Position numbers and translations under genes: made by a program. From Citrobacter freundii (GTDB lineage: Bacteria > Pseudomonadota > Gammaproteobacteria > Enterobacterales > Enterobacteriaceae): a stretch of DNA of 64,000 bases. The notes under the pieces are model-generated. The model did not search any database, was not told the DNA's origin, and worked only from the letters and a program-made list of their open reading frames with translations. The stretch lies in assembly GCF_011077955.1 (NCBI RefSeq), contig NZ_JAALBX010000012.1:57382-121381 (forward strand), given 5' to 3'. This document shows positions 29,464 to 39,826 of this stretch, in pieces (the stretch's first letter is position 1; each line of letters starts with the position of its first letter).

Positions 29464-30333
29464 TCAGGAGATAATGGATTTCAGCGCGTCGCCGATATCC
29501 GCCAGGCTGCGAACGGTTTTCACGCCTGCGGCTTCCAGCGCAGCGAATTTCTCATCCGCCGTACCTTTCCCACCTGCGATGATGGCGCCCGCATGGCCCA
29601 TACGCTTGCCTTTCGGCGCGGTCACGCCGGCAATGTAGCCGACAACCGGTTTGGTCACGTGATCTTTAATGTACGCGGCCGCTTCTTCTTCCGCGCTACC
29701 GCCGATCTCGCCGATCATCACGATAGCTTCGGTCTGCGGATCTTCCTGGAACAGCTTCAGGATGTCGATAAAGTTGGAGCCCGGGATCGGGTCGCCGCCG
29801 ATGCCCACGCAAGTGGACTGGCCGAAGCCATAATCGGTCGTCTGTTTTACCGCTTCATACGTCAGGGTGCCAGAGCGGGAAACGATGCCCACTTTACCCG
29901 GTTTATGAATGTGGCCCGGCATGATGCCGATTTTGCACTCACCAGGGGTGATAACGCCCGGGCAGTTCGGCCCAATCATGCGCACGCCTGCTTCGTCCAG
30001 CTTCACTTTCACCGTCAGCATATCCAGCGTCGGAATACCTTCGGTAATAGTGATAATAAGCTTAATGCCCGCATCGATAGCTTCCAGGATAGAGTCTTTG
30101 CAAAACGGCGCCGGTACATAGATAACCGAGGCAGTCGCACCGGTCGCTTCTACTGCTTCACGCACGGTGTTAAAAACAGGCAGACCAAGGTGCGTCGTGC
30201 CGCCTTTGCCCGGCGTAACGCCGCCCACCATTTGGGTGCCGTACGCAATGGCCTGTTCGGAGTGGAAAGTACCCTGGCTGCCGGTAAAGCCCTGGCAAAT
30301 TACCTTGGTGTTTTTATCGATTAAAACAGACAT
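29464..30333 (-). CDS. sucD: Succinyl-CoA synthetase alpha subunit SucD
   Basis: 289 residues (E. coli 289). N-terminal Rossmann CoA-binding domain ([14 protein letters not shown]), then the ligase domain with the phosphohistidine in RMGHAGAI (~246). Forms the ADP-forming enzyme with SucC, making ATP from succinyl-CoA in the TCA cycle. Its ATG shares one base with the sucC stop (TAATG), which should couple translation in a 1:1 ratio. Confidence 0.98.
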   Translation of the reverse strand: MSVLIDKNTKVICQGFTGSQGTFHSEQAIAYGTQMVGGVTPGKGGTTHLGLPVFNTVREAVEATGATASVIYVPAPFCKDSILEAIDAGIKLIITITEGIPTLDMLTVKVKLDEAGVRMIGPNCPGVITPGECKIGIMPGHIHKPGKVGIVSRSGTLTYEAVKQTTDYGFGQSTCVGIGGDPIPGSNFIDILKLFQEDPQTEAIVMIGEIGGSAEEEAAAYIKDHVTKPVVGYIAGVTAPKGKRMGHAGAIIAGGKGTADEKFAALEAAGVKTVRSLADIGDALKSIIS

Positions 30334-31499
30334 TATTTCCCCTCCACTGCGGCAACAACCTGCTGAGCTGCATCCGTCAGACTTTTCGCTGCAATAATAT
30401 TCAGGCCGCTGTCAGCCAGACGCTGTGCGCCCAACTCCGCGTTGTTCCCTTCCAGACGAACCACGACCGGTACGTTCACGCCCACTTCTTCAACCGCGCC
30501 GATAATACCGTCGGCAATCAGATCACAACGTACAATACCGCCGAAAATGTTCACCAGAACGGCTTTCACTTTCTCATCGGACAGAATGATTTTAAACGCT
30601 TCGGTCACACGCTCTTTAGTCGCGCCGCCGCCAACGTCCAGGAAGTTCGCTGGTTCGCCGCCGTGCAGTTTAACGATGTCCATGGTGCCCATCGCCAGAC
30701 CCGCGCCATTCACCATGCAACCGATGTTGCCATCCAGCGCTACGTAGTTCAGTTCCCACTGCGCGGCGTGCGCTTCACGGGCGTCTTCCTGGCTGTGGTC
30801 GCGCATTTCACGCAGTTCCGGCTGGCGGAACAGCGCATTGCCGTCAGCGCCCAGTTTGCCGTCGAGGCAGATCAGATCGCCCTGCTTAGTGATAACCAGC
30901 GGGTTGATTTCGATAAGCGCCAGGTCGCGCTCCAGGAAAATATTCGCAAGACCCATAAAGATCTTGGTGAACTGCTGAATTTGTTTACCTTCCAGACCCA
31001 GTTTAAACGCCAGTTCACGTCCCTGATACGGCATCGGGCCGGTCAGCGGATCGAGCGGCATTTTGTGGATCAGGTGCGGGGTTTTCTCCGCCACGGTTTC
31101 GATTTCCACGCCGCCTTCGGTGGAAGCCATGAACACCACGCGACGGGAACTACGGTCGACCACGGCACCCAGATAGAGTTCTTTATCGATATCGGTCGCA
31201 GCTTCAACCAGAATCTGATTCACCGGCTGACCGTTGGCGTCCGTTTGATAGGTCACCAGGCGTTTGCCAAGCCACTGCTCTGCAAAGGCGCGAATTTCTT
31301 CTTTGCTGTTAACCACTTTCACACCGCCCGCTTTACCGCGGCCGCCAGCGTGAACCTGACATTTAACTACCCACGGGCCTGCGCCGATTTTAGACGCTGC
31401 CTCTTCTGCTTCACGCGGGGTATTACAGGCGTAACCCACCGGAGCCGGTAAGCCAGATCTGGCAAACAGTTGTTTCGCCTGATATTCGTGTAAGTTCAT
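30333..31499 (-). CDS. sucC: Succinyl-CoA synthetase beta subunit SucC
   Basis: 388 residues, as in E. coli. ATP-grasp domain (~1-240: [18 protein letters not shown] near 45, ALIEINPLV near 197) followed by the CoA-ligase domain with [10 protein letters not shown] and [10 protein letters not shown]. Binds ADP/ATP and succinate. The 108-bp gap to sucB contains two stem-loops that may act in mRNA processing. Confidence 0.98.
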   Translation of the reverse strand: MNLHEYQAKQLFARSGLPAPVGYACNTPREAEEAASKIGAGPWVVKCQVHAGGRGKAGGVKVVNSKEEIRAFAEQWLGKRLVTYQTDANGQPVNQILVEAATDIDKELYLGAVVDRSSRRVVFMASTEGGVEIETVAEKTPHLIHKMPLDPLTGPMPYQGRELAFKLGLEGKQIQQFTKIFMGLANIFLERDLALIEINPLVITKQGDLICLDGKLGADGNALFRQPELREMRDHSQEDAREAHAAQWELNYVALDGNIGCMVNGAGLAMGTMDIVKLHGGEPANFLDVGGGATKERVTEAFKIILSDEKVKAVLVNIFGGIVRCDLIADGIIGAVEEVGVNVPVVVRLEGNNAELGAQRLADSGLNIIAAKSLTDAAQQVVAAVEGK

Positions 31500-31607
31500 G
31501 TGTTCTATCCATCCTTAAGGTAAACCTGTCGTTGAATATGCCATCCAACGACAGGGCAGGTGATGTTTTTCAGCCCGCAAGTAACGTGCGGGCCTTATGC
31601 ATTAGCC
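31500..31607 (-). other. sucB-sucC intergenic hairpins
   Basis: Two inverted repeats: CCTGTCGTTG...CCAACGACAGG (31526-31556) and GCCCGCA...TGCGGGC (31574-31594). Neither has a T-run, so they look like mRNA-stability or processing structures and not terminators. Confidence 0.6.
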
Positions 31608-32846
31608 CTACACGTCCAACAGCAGACGGGTCGGATCTTCCAGCAGCTCTTTGATGGCCACGAGGAAGCCCACGGATTCACGACCATCGATCAGGCGATG
31701 ATCGTATGAGAGCGCCAGATACATCATCGGCAGGATCTCAACTTTACCGTCCACCGCCATCGGGCGGTCTTTGATGGCATGCATGCCAAGGATCGCGCTC
31801 TGCGGCGGGTTGATGATTGGGGTAGACATCAGGGAACCGAACACGCCGCCGTTGGTGATGGTGAAGTTACCACCGGTCAGGTCTTCCACGGTCAGTTTGC
31901 CGTCGCGCCCTTTCAGCGCCAGTTCTTTAATGCGTTTTTCGATATCCGCCATGCCCAGCGCGTCAACGTCGCGCAGAACCGGGGTCACCAGGCCACGCGG
32001 CGTGGACACCGCCATGCTGACGTCAAAGTAGTTGTGATACACCACATCTTCGCCGTCGATGGACGCGTTCACTTCCGGATAGCGTTTCAGCGCTTCAACC
32101 ACGGCTTTCACGTAGAAAGACATAAAGCCCAGACGGATGCCGTGACGCTTTTCAAACGCATCGCCGTACTGCTTGCGCAGATCCATAATCGGCTTCATGT
32201 TCACTTCGTTAAACGTCGTGAGCATCGCGGTTGAGTTTTTCGCTTCCAGCAGACGCTCGGCTACGCGCTTACGCAGACGGGTCATCGGTACGCGTTTTTC
32301 AGAGCGACCAGCCAGTTGCGGCTGCGGTTGCGGCTGAGCGGCTGGCGCGGCGGCAGGTTGTGCGGCTTTCGACGCATCGCCTTGACCGGCTTTCGCCAGA
32401 TGTTTTTCCACGTCTTCACGGGTCAGGCGGCCGCCGACGCCGGTGCCTTTAATGTCGCCCGCTTCCAGCGAATGTTCCGCCAGCAGACGACGGATAGCCG
32501 GGCTTAGCGCATCGTTATTCTGTTCTTCGAGTGAGGCCTGTTGACGCTGGGCCGGGGTCGATTCCTTCGCTTCTGCTTTCGCGCCGCTTTCTTTACCTGC
32601 GCTGTTACCTTCACGCAGGCGACCCAGAATCTGGCGAGAGGTCACGGTGGTGCCCTCTTCTTCCAGTACTGCGTCCAGAATGCCGTCCGCCGATGCCGGA
32701 ACTTCCAGAACCACTTTGTCAGTTTCGATTTCTACCAGAACCTCATCGCGTGTGACCGCATCACCCGGTTTTTTATGCCAGGTGGCGACAGTTGCATCGG
32801 CAACGGATTCAGGCAGGTCAGGGACAAGAATATCTACGCTACTCAT
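31608..32846 (-). CDS. sucB: Dihydrolipoamide succinyltransferase SucB (2-oxoglutarate dehydrogenase E2)
   Basis: 412 residues (E. coli 405). Lipoyl domain 1-~80 with Lys44 lipoylated in [12 protein letters not shown] linker rich in Lys/Glu/Gln leads to the peripheral-subunit-binding domain (~115-150: [20 protein letters not shown]), then an Ala/Pro/Gln linker and the catalytic domain with [11 protein letters not shown] (His ~383). It is the 24-mer core of the complex. The extra residues are in the linkers. Starts 14 bp after sucA. Confidence 0.98.
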   Translation of the reverse strand: MSSVDILVPDLPESVADATVATWHKKPGDAVTRDEVLVEIETDKVVLEVPASADGILDAVLEEEGTTVTSRQILGRLREGNSAGKESGAKAEAKESTPAQRQQASLEEQNNDALSPAIRRLLAEHSLEAGDIKGTGVGGRLTREDVEKHLAKAGQGDASKAAQPAAAPAAQPQPQPQLAGRSEKRVPMTRLRKRVAERLLEAKNSTAMLTTFNEVNMKPIMDLRKQYGDAFEKRHGIRLGFMSFYVKAVVEALKRYPEVNASIDGEDVVYHNYFDVSMAVSTPRGLVTPVLRDVDALGMADIEKRIKELALKGRDGKLTVEDLTGGNFTITNGGVFGSLMSTPIINPPQSAILGMHAIKDRPMAVDGKVEILPMMYLALSYDHRLIDGRESVGFLVAIKELLEDPTRLLLDV

Positions 32847-32860
32847 TATTTATCCTTTAA

Positions 32861-35668
32861 TTAATCGACGTTCAGCGCGTCATTGACCAGATCTTGCTGC
32901 TGTTTCTGGTGGACGGACAGGTATCCTACCGCCGGAGAGGCGGAGGCCGGGCGGCCTGCGTAACGCAGTGCAGAACCAAACGGAATCACTTCACGGAAAT
33001 GGTGCTGGCTGCAATACCATGCGCCCTGGTTTAATGGCTCTTCCTGACACCAGACAAAATCATGCACATGCGCGTACGGCTTCAACACTTCCTGAACCGC
33101 CTGGACCGGGAACGGATAAAGCTGTTCGATACGCACAATAGCCACATCTTTCTGATCGTTCTTACGGCGTTGTTCCAGTAAGTCGTAATAGACTTTACCT
33201 GAACAGAGCACGACGCGTTTAACTGCTTTTGGATCAAGCTCATCTATCTCGCCGATCGCAGGCAGGAATGCGCCGTTCGCCAGTTCGTCAAGCGTTGAAA
33301 CCGCAAGCGGATGACGCAGCAGGGATTTCGGCGACATCACCACCAGCGGGCGACGCATACCGCGCAGCGCCTGACGACGCAGCATGTGGTAAACCTGCGC
33401 AGGCGTAGACGGCACGCACACCTGCATATTTTGCTCGGCGCACAGTTGCAGATAACGCTCAAGACGTGCGGAGGAGTGCTCCGGACCCTGGCCTTCATAA
33501 CCGTGCGGCAGCAGCATCACCAGACCGCACATACGGCCCCATTTTTGCTCGCCGGAAGAAATGAACTGGTCAATCACCACTTGCGCGCCGTTGGCGAAGT
33601 CACCGAACTGGGCTTCCCAAATGGTCAGCGTACGCGGTTCTGCCGTCGCATAACCGTATTCAAACGCCAGCACCGCCTCTTCAGAGAGGACGGAATCCCA
33701 TACGCGGAACGGACCTTGCCCATTATGGATATGAGAAAGCGGCGTCCAGGTGGAACCGTTGGTCTGGTTATGAATCACCGCGTGACGGTGGAAGAAGGTG
33801 CCGCGACCGGAGTCTTCGCCCGACAGACGAATCGGAATGCCTTCATCAACCAGCGTCGCGTACGCCAGGGTTTCCGCGCCGCCCCAGTCAAACGGTTTCT
33901 CACCGTTTGCCATCAACTGACGGTCGCCGTAGATTTTCGCCACGCGCGACTGCATTTCGATGGTATCCGGTACCGTGCTGATGCGTTTTGCCAGTTCCTG
34001 CAAGCGCTTCATGTCGACTTTATTCGGATATGCCTCATCCCACTCGTGGTTCAGGTAAGGGGACCAGGTAAACGAATGCATGTTCATCGGACGCCACTCT
34101 TTCACCACGCACTCACCTGCATCGAGCGCATCGCGGTAGAGGTTTACCATTTCGGTAGCGTCTTCAAGCGTCGCGATTTTTTCCTGCTCTAACTTGTCAG
34201 CATAGATTTTGCGCGGCGTCGGGTGTTTTTTGATTTTCTGATACATCAACGGCTGGGTTGCGCTCGGCTCGTCGGCTTCGTTATGGCCGTGACGGCGGTA
34301 GCACACCAGGTCGATAAACACATCGCGTTTGAAGGTGTTACGGAAATCCAGCGCCAGACGGGTAACAAACGCCACCGCTTCCGGGTCATCCGCATTAACG
34401 TGGAAAATCGGCGACTGCACCATTTTGCCGATGTCGGTGCAATACGGCGTGGAACGCGCATCCAACGGGTTGGAAGTCGTAAAGCCCACCTGGTTATTGA
34501 TAACGATGCGAACGGTCCCGCCCACTTCATAACCACGCGCTTTAGACATGTTCAGGGTTTCCTGAACCACGCCCTGCCCGGTTACAGCGGCGTCGCCGTG
34601 AATGGTGATCGGCAGAACTTTATTGCTGCTCGGCTCATCGAGACGATCAAGGCGCGCGCGTACTGAACCGATAACCACCGGGCTTACGATTTCCAGGTGT
34701 GACGGGTTAAACGCCAGCGCCAGGTGCACCAGGCCGCCTTCGGTTTCGATATCAGACGAGAAGCCCATGTGGTACTTCACATCGCCCGTGCCGAGGTGTT
34801 CTTTATGTTTACCTGCGAACTCGTCAAACAGATCCTGCGGTTTTTTACCCAGCACGTTGACCAGCACGTTAAGACGACCGCGGTGCGCCATACCCAGCAC
34901 CACTTCGCGCGTGCCGCTGTTGCCCGCGTGACGAATCATCTCTTTGAGCATCGGGATAAGCGCGTCGCCGCCTTCGAGCGAGAAGCGTTTCGCGCCCGGG
35001 AATTTCGCCCCCAGGTAACGCTCAAGGCCTTCCGCCGCCGTCAATTCGTTCAGGAAGCGTTTCTTCTCTTCCGGTTTAAAGCTGGCATGGCCCGTCACCG
35101 ATTCGATGCGCTGTTGGATCCAACGCTTTTCTTCGGTTGACGTGATATGCATATACTCCGCGCCGATTGAGCCGCAATACGTCTGCTTCAGGGCTTCAAT
35201 CAGTTCGCCAAGCTTCATGGTGTCTTTGCCGCCTGCAAAAGAGCCGACGTTAAAGCTCTCCTGGAAATCGGCTTCGCTCAGATTGTGAAAAGCAGGATCT
35301 AAATCCGTCACACGCTCTTGCTGCCACAATCCTAATGGATCGAGGTTCGCGTGCTGATGGCCTCTGAAACGGTAGGCGTTAATCAGTTGCAGGACTTTGA
35401 CTTGTTTCACGCCGGCGTCAGGGTCGGCGACTGAGGAGGTGTAACGTGAGGCATCCTTCGCCAGACGGCGGAAATAATCACGTGTTTTGGAATGGAATTG
35501 ATCCGGTTTAGCCCCGGTGCCAGGCAGCTGCTGGAACATGGAGCGCCAGTGGGCGTCCACTGAATCAGGATCGGTTAAGAAGTCTTCATAGAGCTGTTCT
35601 ATCCAGCTCTGGTTAGAACCAGAGAGATAAGAAGAGTCCAGCCAGGCTTTCATTGCGCCGTTCTGCAT
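32861..35668 (-). CDS. sucA: 2-oxoglutarate dehydrogenase E1 SucA
   Basis: 935 residues (E. coli 933). ThDP-dependent decarboxylase of the 2-oxoglutarate dehydrogenase complex. The N-terminal E2-binding segment (MQNGAMKAWLDSSYLSG) is followed by the ThDP domain with HGDAAVTGQGVVQE near 313 and by the transketolase-like central domain (LSGEDSGRGTFFHRHAV). All catalytic histidine-containing segments (MAHRGRLNVL, YRRHGHNE) are intact. Preceded by a 275-bp structured gap after sdhB. Confidence 0.98.
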   Translation of the reverse strand: MQNGAMKAWLDSSYLSGSNQSWIEQLYEDFLTDPDSVDAHWRSMFQQLPGTGAKPDQFHSKTRDYFRRLAKDASRYTSSVADPDAGVKQVKVLQLINAYRFRGHQHANLDPLGLWQQERVTDLDPAFHNLSEADFQESFNVGSFAGGKDTMKLGELIEALKQTYCGSIGAEYMHITSTEEKRWIQQRIESVTGHASFKPEEKKRFLNELTAAEGLERYLGAKFPGAKRFSLEGGDALIPMLKEMIRHAGNSGTREVVLGMAHRGRLNVLVNVLGKKPQDLFDEFAGKHKEHLGTGDVKYHMGFSSDIETEGGLVHLALAFNPSHLEIVSPVVIGSVRARLDRLDEPSSNKVLPITIHGDAAVTGQGVVQETLNMSKARGYEVGGTVRIVINNQVGFTTSNPLDARSTPYCTDIGKMVQSPIFHVNADDPEAVAFVTRLALDFRNTFKRDVFIDLVCYRRHGHNEADEPSATQPLMYQKIKKHPTPRKIYADKLEQEKIATLEDATEMVNLYRDALDAGECVVKEWRPMNMHSFTWSPYLNHEWDEAYPNKVDMKRLQELAKRISTVPDTIEMQSRVAKIYGDRQLMANGEKPFDWGGAETLAYATLVDEGIPIRLSGEDSGRGTFFHRHAVIHNQTNGSTWTPLSHIHNGQGPFRVWDSVLSEEAVLAFEYGYATAEPRTLTIWEAQFGDFANGAQVVIDQFISSGEQKWGRMCGLVMLLPHGYEGQGPEHSSARLERYLQLCAEQNMQVCVPSTPAQVYHMLRRQALRGMRRPLVVMSPKSLLRHPLAVSTLDELANGAFLPAIGEIDELDPKAVKRVVLCSGKVYYDLLEQRRKNDQKDVAIVRIEQLYPFPVQAVQEVLKPYAHVHDFVWCQEEPLNQGAWYCSQHHFREVIPFGSALRYAGRPASASPAVGYLSVHQKQQQDLVNDALNVD

Positions 35669-35943
35669 CGTGATCCCTTAAGCATCTTATGCTTATTTCG
35701 CCATGGATAACTACAACGTACGTTGGGTGTGTACGTAGTACCAGGGTTCACTTTTGGGCTCTTAGTGGCCCGGTAAGGAACCTTTGAAAACCGCCATTTC
35801 ACCTTTTATGGCTCACGCGGTGTCGATGACCGCGTCGGTGAAAACATAACTGGGGCAGTTTTCAAAGGTTTCCTGCACTGGCGGAAAGCATAGCGCTATC
35901 CGCCGATTTTGCCCGGTAATCAACCTTTACCGGGCCCATTTTG
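35669..35943 (-). other. Structured sdhB-sucA intergenic region
   Basis: 275 bp holding several inverted repeats. A long one pairs AACCTTTGAAAACCGCC (from 35779) with GGGCAGTTTTCAAAGGTT (to ~35869), enclosing a smaller GCGGTGTC...GACCGC stem. GGCGGA...TCCGCC lies at 35879-35903 and GCCCGGTAA-TCAACCT-TTACCGGGC at 35911-35935. No T-run follows, so these are likely mRNA-processing or stability elements between the sdh and suc parts of the operon. A sucA promoter is expected here from E. coli. Confidence 0.7.
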
Positions 35944-36660
35944 TTACGCACTGCGTTGCAACAGCATGCTCTTAATATGACCGATAGCCCGGGTAGGGTT
36001 CAGCCCCTTAGGACAGACACTGACGCAATTCATAATGCTGTGGCAGCGGAATACGCTGAAAGCATCACTCAAATTATCCAGACGGTCCGCGGTTTCGGTA
36101 TCACGGCTGTCTATCAGGAAGCGATACGCGGCAAGCAAACCTGCCGGCCCGATAAACTTGTCCGGGTTCCACCAGAACGAAGGGCAGGACGTCGAGCAGC
36201 ACGCGCACAGAATACACTCATAGAGTCCATCCAGTTTTTCGCGCTGTTCCGGCGACTGCAAATGTTCGCGAGCCGGTGGATTTTGCCCATTATTCAACAA
36301 GTAAGGCTTAATCTTCTCATATTGAGCATAGAATTGCCCCATGTCTACCACCAGATCGCGCACCACCGGCAATCCCGGCAGCGGGCGGATCACAATCTTC
36401 TGTTTTCCGTTGCCGAGCGCGGAAATGGGCGTGATACACGCCAGCCCGTTTTTGCCGTTCATGTTCAGGCCATCAGACCCACATACCCCTTCACGGCAAG
36501 AGCGACGAAAAGCCAGCGTCGGATCTTTTTCTTTCAACTGGATGAGCGCATCCAGCAGCATCATGTCGCGCCCTTCTTCCCCTTCCAGGGTGTAATCCTG
36601 CATGCGCGGCGCGTCGTCTACGTCCGGGTTGTAGCGATAAATCGAAAATTCAAGTTTCAT
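35944..36660 (-). CDS. sdhB: Succinate dehydrogenase iron-sulfur subunit SdhB
   Basis: 238 residues. [2Fe-2S] ligands in SCREGVCGSDG...LAC (Cys55, Cys60, Asp63, Cys75). The [4Fe-4S] and [3Fe-4S] clusters use CILCACCSTSCPS (~149-161) and CHSIMNCVSVCPKGLNP (~206-220). Passes electrons from the SdhA flavin to ubiquinone. Complete and E. coli-like. Confidence 0.98.
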   Translation of the reverse strand: MKLEFSIYRYNPDVDDAPRMQDYTLEGEEGRDMMLLDALIQLKEKDPTLAFRRSCREGVCGSDGLNMNGKNGLACITPISALGNGKQKIVIRPLPGLPVVRDLVVDMGQFYAQYEKIKPYLLNNGQNPPAREHLQSPEQREKLDGLYECILCACCSTSCPSFWWNPDKFIGPAGLLAAYRFLIDSRDTETADRLDNLSDAFSVFRCHSIMNCVSVCPKGLNPTRAIGHIKSMLLQRSA

Positions 36661-36676
36661 CTGCCTGTCTCCGCGA

Positions 36677-38443
36677 TTAGTAGGAACGCACTTTCGGCGG
36701 GAACGCCGGGCGCAGTTTCGGTTCCATATTGACGCTACGGCGCGTCATGGATTCCGTCTCTGGCAAGTACAAGCTATGGCACAACCAGTTCGCATCATCA
36801 CGGTCCGGATAATCGAAACGGCTATGCGCGCCACGGCTCTCGGTGCGGAAATTCGCAGACACCGCCGTTGCGTACGCGGTTTCCATCAGGTTATCCAACT
36901 CCAGACATTCAACGCGCTGAGTGTTGAATTCGCTGGAGGTGTCGTCCAGACGGGCGTTTTGCAGACGTTCACGAATGCCTTTCAGCTGCTCAAGGCCTTT
37001 CGCCATGGCATCCCCTTCGCGGAATACCGAGAAGTTGTGCTGCATACATTCCTGCAACGCTTTACGGATAACCACCGGATCTTCACCGTCGCGATTATTG
37101 TTCCAACGGTTAAGACGGGTCAGGGAAGCGTCGATGTCGGAATCGCTGGCGTCACGCAGCGCGCCCTGCTCGGCGATGGATTCTTGCAAGTGCAGACCAG
37201 CCGCACGGCCAAACACCACCAGATCCAGCAGCGAGTTGCCGCCCAGACGGTTGGCACCGTGGACCGATACGCAGGCGATTTCGCCCACGGCAAACAGGCC
37301 CGGGATCACTACGTCTTCGCCCTGGGCGTTGACGGTCAGCGCCTGGCCGGTCACTTTGGTTGGGATCCCGCCCATCATATAGTGGCAGGTTGGGATAACC
37401 GGAATAGGTTCTTTTACCGGATCAACGTGAGCAAAGGTGCGTGACAGCTCAAGGATCCCCGGCAGACGAGATTCCAGAACGTCTTTACCCAGATGATCGA
37501 GTTTCAGTTTCGCATGCGGGCCCCATGGGCCGTCGCAGCCACGCCCTTCACGGATCTCGATCATGATGGAACGCGCCACCACGTCACGACCCGCAAGGTC
37601 TTTCGCGTTCGGGGCATAACGCTCCATAAAGCGTTCGCCGTGTTTATTCAGCAGGTAACCGCCTTCGCCGCGGCACCCTTCAGTCACCAGAACCCCGGCG
37701 CCCGCGATACCGGTCGGGTGGAACTGCCACATTTCCATATCCTGCACCGGCACGCCTGCGCGCAGCGCCATACCTACACCGTCACCGGTATTGATATGCG
37801 CATTGGTGGTGGACTGGTAAATACGGCCTGCACCGCCTGTCGCCAGCACTGTCGCACGGGCTTTGAAGTAAACTACTTCGCCAGTTTCGATACACAGTGC
37901 GGTACACCCCACCACCGCGCCATCCTGGTTTTTCACCAGATCGAGCGCATACCATTCAGAGAAAATAGTGGTGTGATTTTTGAGGTTCTGCTGATACAGG
38001 GTATGCAACAGCGCGTGACCGGTACGGTCAGCCGCCGCTGCGGTACGTGCCGCCTGCTCGCCGCCGAAGTTTTTCGACTGGCCGCCAAACGGACGTTGAT
38101 AGATACGACCGTCGTCCAGACGAGAGAACGGCAGGCCCATATGTTCAAGCTCCAGAATCGCTTCCGGGCCGGTTTTACACATATATTCGATCGCGTCCTG
38201 GTCGCCGATATAGTCGGAACCTTTCACGGTGTCATACATATGCCATTCCCAGTTATCTTCATGGGTGTTGCCGAGCGCAACGGTGATGCCACCCTGAGCG
38301 GATACTGTATGGGAACGCGTTGGGAAAACTTTAGAGAGCAGCGCACATGTCTGGCCGCTCTGGGAAATTTGTAGCGCCGCGCGCATACCTGCGCCACCGG
38401 CACCGATGACTACCGCATCAAATTCTCTGACTGGCAAATTCAT
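36677..38443 (-). CDS. sdhA: Succinate dehydrogenase flavoprotein subunit SdhA
   Basis: 588 residues from ATG 38443, which shares one base with the sdhD stop (TAATG). Four open codons upstream are not used. FAD-binding [10 protein letters not shown] at 14-23 and the covalent flavin His45 in [11 protein letters not shown]. Active-site segments GRDVVARS (Arg ~286) and HPTGIAGAG are present. Oxidises succinate to fumarate on the cytoplasmic face of the inner membrane. Confidence 0.98.
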   Translation of the reverse strand: MNLPVREFDAVVIGAGGAGMRAALQISQSGQTCALLSKVFPTRSHTVSAQGGITVALGNTHEDNWEWHMYDTVKGSDYIGDQDAIEYMCKTGPEAILELEHMGLPFSRLDDGRIYQRPFGGQSKNFGGEQAARTAAAADRTGHALLHTLYQQNLKNHTTIFSEWYALDLVKNQDGAVVGCTALCIETGEVVYFKARATVLATGGAGRIYQSTTNAHINTGDGVGMALRAGVPVQDMEMWQFHPTGIAGAGVLVTEGCRGEGGYLLNKHGERFMERYAPNAKDLAGRDVVARSIMIEIREGRGCDGPWGPHAKLKLDHLGKDVLESRLPGILELSRTFAHVDPVKEPIPVIPTCHYMMGGIPTKVTGQALTVNAQGEDVVIPGLFAVGEIACVSVHGANRLGGNSLLDLVVFGRAAGLHLQESIAEQGALRDASDSDIDASLTRLNRWNNNRDGEDPVVIRKALQECMQHNFSVFREGDAMAKGLEQLKGIRERLQNARLDDTSSEFNTQRVECLELDNLMETAYATAVSANFRTESRGAHSRFDYPDRDDANWLCHSLYLPETESMTRRSVNMEPKLRPAFPPKVRSY

Positions 38444-38790
38444 TACACACCCCACACCACAACGAATCCATAAATGACGTAAACCAGCAGCGCGAGCACG
38501 ATCGCGAGTTGCAACAGCATGCGAATCGCCAGTGGTTTAACGTAGTCGGTCAACACCTGCCACATGCCAATCCAGGCATGAATCAACACGGAAAACAGCG
38601 CCAGCAGGGTGAACACTTTGGTGAAAGCGGAAGAGAAGAAACCGGTCCAGACTTCCCAGGTCAAATCGCCGGTCACGGCAAAAAAACCCACCATATAGAT
38701 AATGTACAGCGTCAGGACGATGGCAGTTGCACGCACCAGAATGAAATCATGTACGCCATTGCGTCCTAATGCGGAGGCGTTGCTTACCAT
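38443..38790 (-). CDS. sdhD: Succinate dehydrogenase membrane anchor SdhD
   Basis: 115 residues from ATG 38790 ([10 protein letters not shown]); the frame stays open far upstream inside sdhC and this part is not used. Three helices. His71 (LIHAW), Asp82 and Tyr83 (LTDYVKP) are the residues near haem b and the quinone site. Overlaps sdhC by 7 bp. Confidence 0.97.
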   Translation of the reverse strand: MVSNASALGRNGVHDFILVRATAIVLTLYIIYMVGFFAVTGDLTWEVWTGFFSSAFTKVFTLLALFSVLIHAWIGMWQVLTDYVKPLAIRMLLQLAIVLALLVYVIYGFVVVWGV

Positions 38791-39173
38791 ACGAGAACTC
38801 CTGCGAGTAATGAAAGCACGATAGTCAAAATGAAGGAAAGTTTTGCCGTACGCTGGCCTGTTGCGAATGTTTCTTCCAGGTAGCCGACATCCATTAACAT
38901 ATGGCGAATACCGCCGACGACGTGATACGCCAGCGCGGTAAGAATGCCCCACATAATGAATTTAACAAAAAAGCTACCCATGATGGCTGACGCCGTCTGG
39001 AAACCTTCTGCAGAGGAGAGCGAGACTCCAAGCAACCAGAGCAGAATGCCGACAGCCACGAATGTGATCACGCCGGATACGCGATGGAGGATGGAAGCAA
39101 TTGCGGTAGCAGGAAACCGGATCGTTCGCAGATCCAGGTTAACAGGTCTTTGTTTTTTCGCATCTTTAATCAT
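38784..39173 (-). CDS. sdhC: Succinate dehydrogenase cytochrome b556 subunit SdhC
   Basis: 129 residues from ATG 39173 ([12 protein letters not shown]). A second start five codons upstream (MWALF) is also open in E. coli and appears in old annotations. Three helices, haem ligand His84 (LAYHVVGG), quinone-site Ser27 and Arg31 (ASILHRVSG). First gene of sdhCDAB-sucABCD, divergent from gltA. Confidence 0.96.
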   Translation of the reverse strand: MIKDAKKQRPVNLDLRTIRFPATAIASILHRVSGVITFVAVGILLWLLGVSLSSAEGFQTASAIMGSFFVKFIMWGILTALAYHVVGGIRHMLMDVGYLEETFATGQRTAKLSFILTIVLSLLAGVLVW

Positions 39174-39826
39174 GAATAGCGCCCACATGCTGTTCTTATT
39201 ATTCCTTCCTCCGGGTCTGCAGGCGGGTCAGACAGCGTGCCTTTCTATAACTCTGCGTCATGCAAAAACAACTGGATCCTGTTTTAAAACGACGGGTTAC
39301 TACGCTGGGTGGCTCTCGGTGCAGGGTGTTCCGGAGACCTGGCGGCAGTATAGGTTCTTCACAAAATCATTACAATTAACCTACATACAGTTTGTCGGGT
39401 TTTAGTCGAAACAGTGACCAGGATCACGATACCAACATTATTTTAAATTTTAATCATCTGATTTGACAAATATTAAACAAAATTGTTACAACCATCACCG
39501 AAGAAGTCATATAATTCGCAAAAGTTATGAGGTCGCACTTTCACCTGACAATAAGTTATGTAACAGTGATCGGTATTGACCAGAGTAATTTAGCCCGGTA
39601 TTAGTGATAGATAGATTGAACGAATACTGGCTGCTAACATCCTGATTTACTGTAATTTCACCTTGATAGAAACCGTTGTCTGCATTCCGCTGAGCGCTCT
39701 GTACCCTGATTTCTCGCTCTGAAACAGAGCTGTGCGCCATACAACAAACTGACAACTTAACGTCGGGGATGAAAGTAAAAGGGTTGAGTAGCAGTCTTAA
39801 GCAATAAGGCGCTAAGGAGACCGTAA
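39174..39826. promoter_or_regulatory. sdhC/gltA divergent regulatory region
   Basis: 653 bp without a convincing gene. It contains a CRP-like palindrome (39413-39428) and an ArcA-like GTTAATTGTA on the minus strand at 39371-39380. An AT-rich tract at 39440-39530 probably holds gltA promoters. In E. coli this region carries ArcA, Fnr and CRP control of both operons. A 76-codon minus-strand frame at 39525-39755 is discussed under rejected items. Confidence 0.65.
39413..39428. promoter_or_regulatory. CRP-like site between sdhC and gltA
   Basis: AGTGA-CCAGGA-TCACG: a symmetric GTGA-N6-TCAC core, 240 bp upstream of sdhC and 399 bp from gltA. Confidence 0.6.

Noticed and set aside
38443..38952. 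Long form of SdhD starting inside sdhC
   Set aside because: The extra 54 residues are Arg-rich frame shadow of sdhC; the internal ATG gives the exact family length and a known start.
39525..39755. 76-codon minus-strand frame between sdhC and gltA
   Set aside because: It lies in the gltA promoter area, has no convincing ribosome-binding site, and shows no family resemblance I can name. Conservation tests would be needed to revive it.
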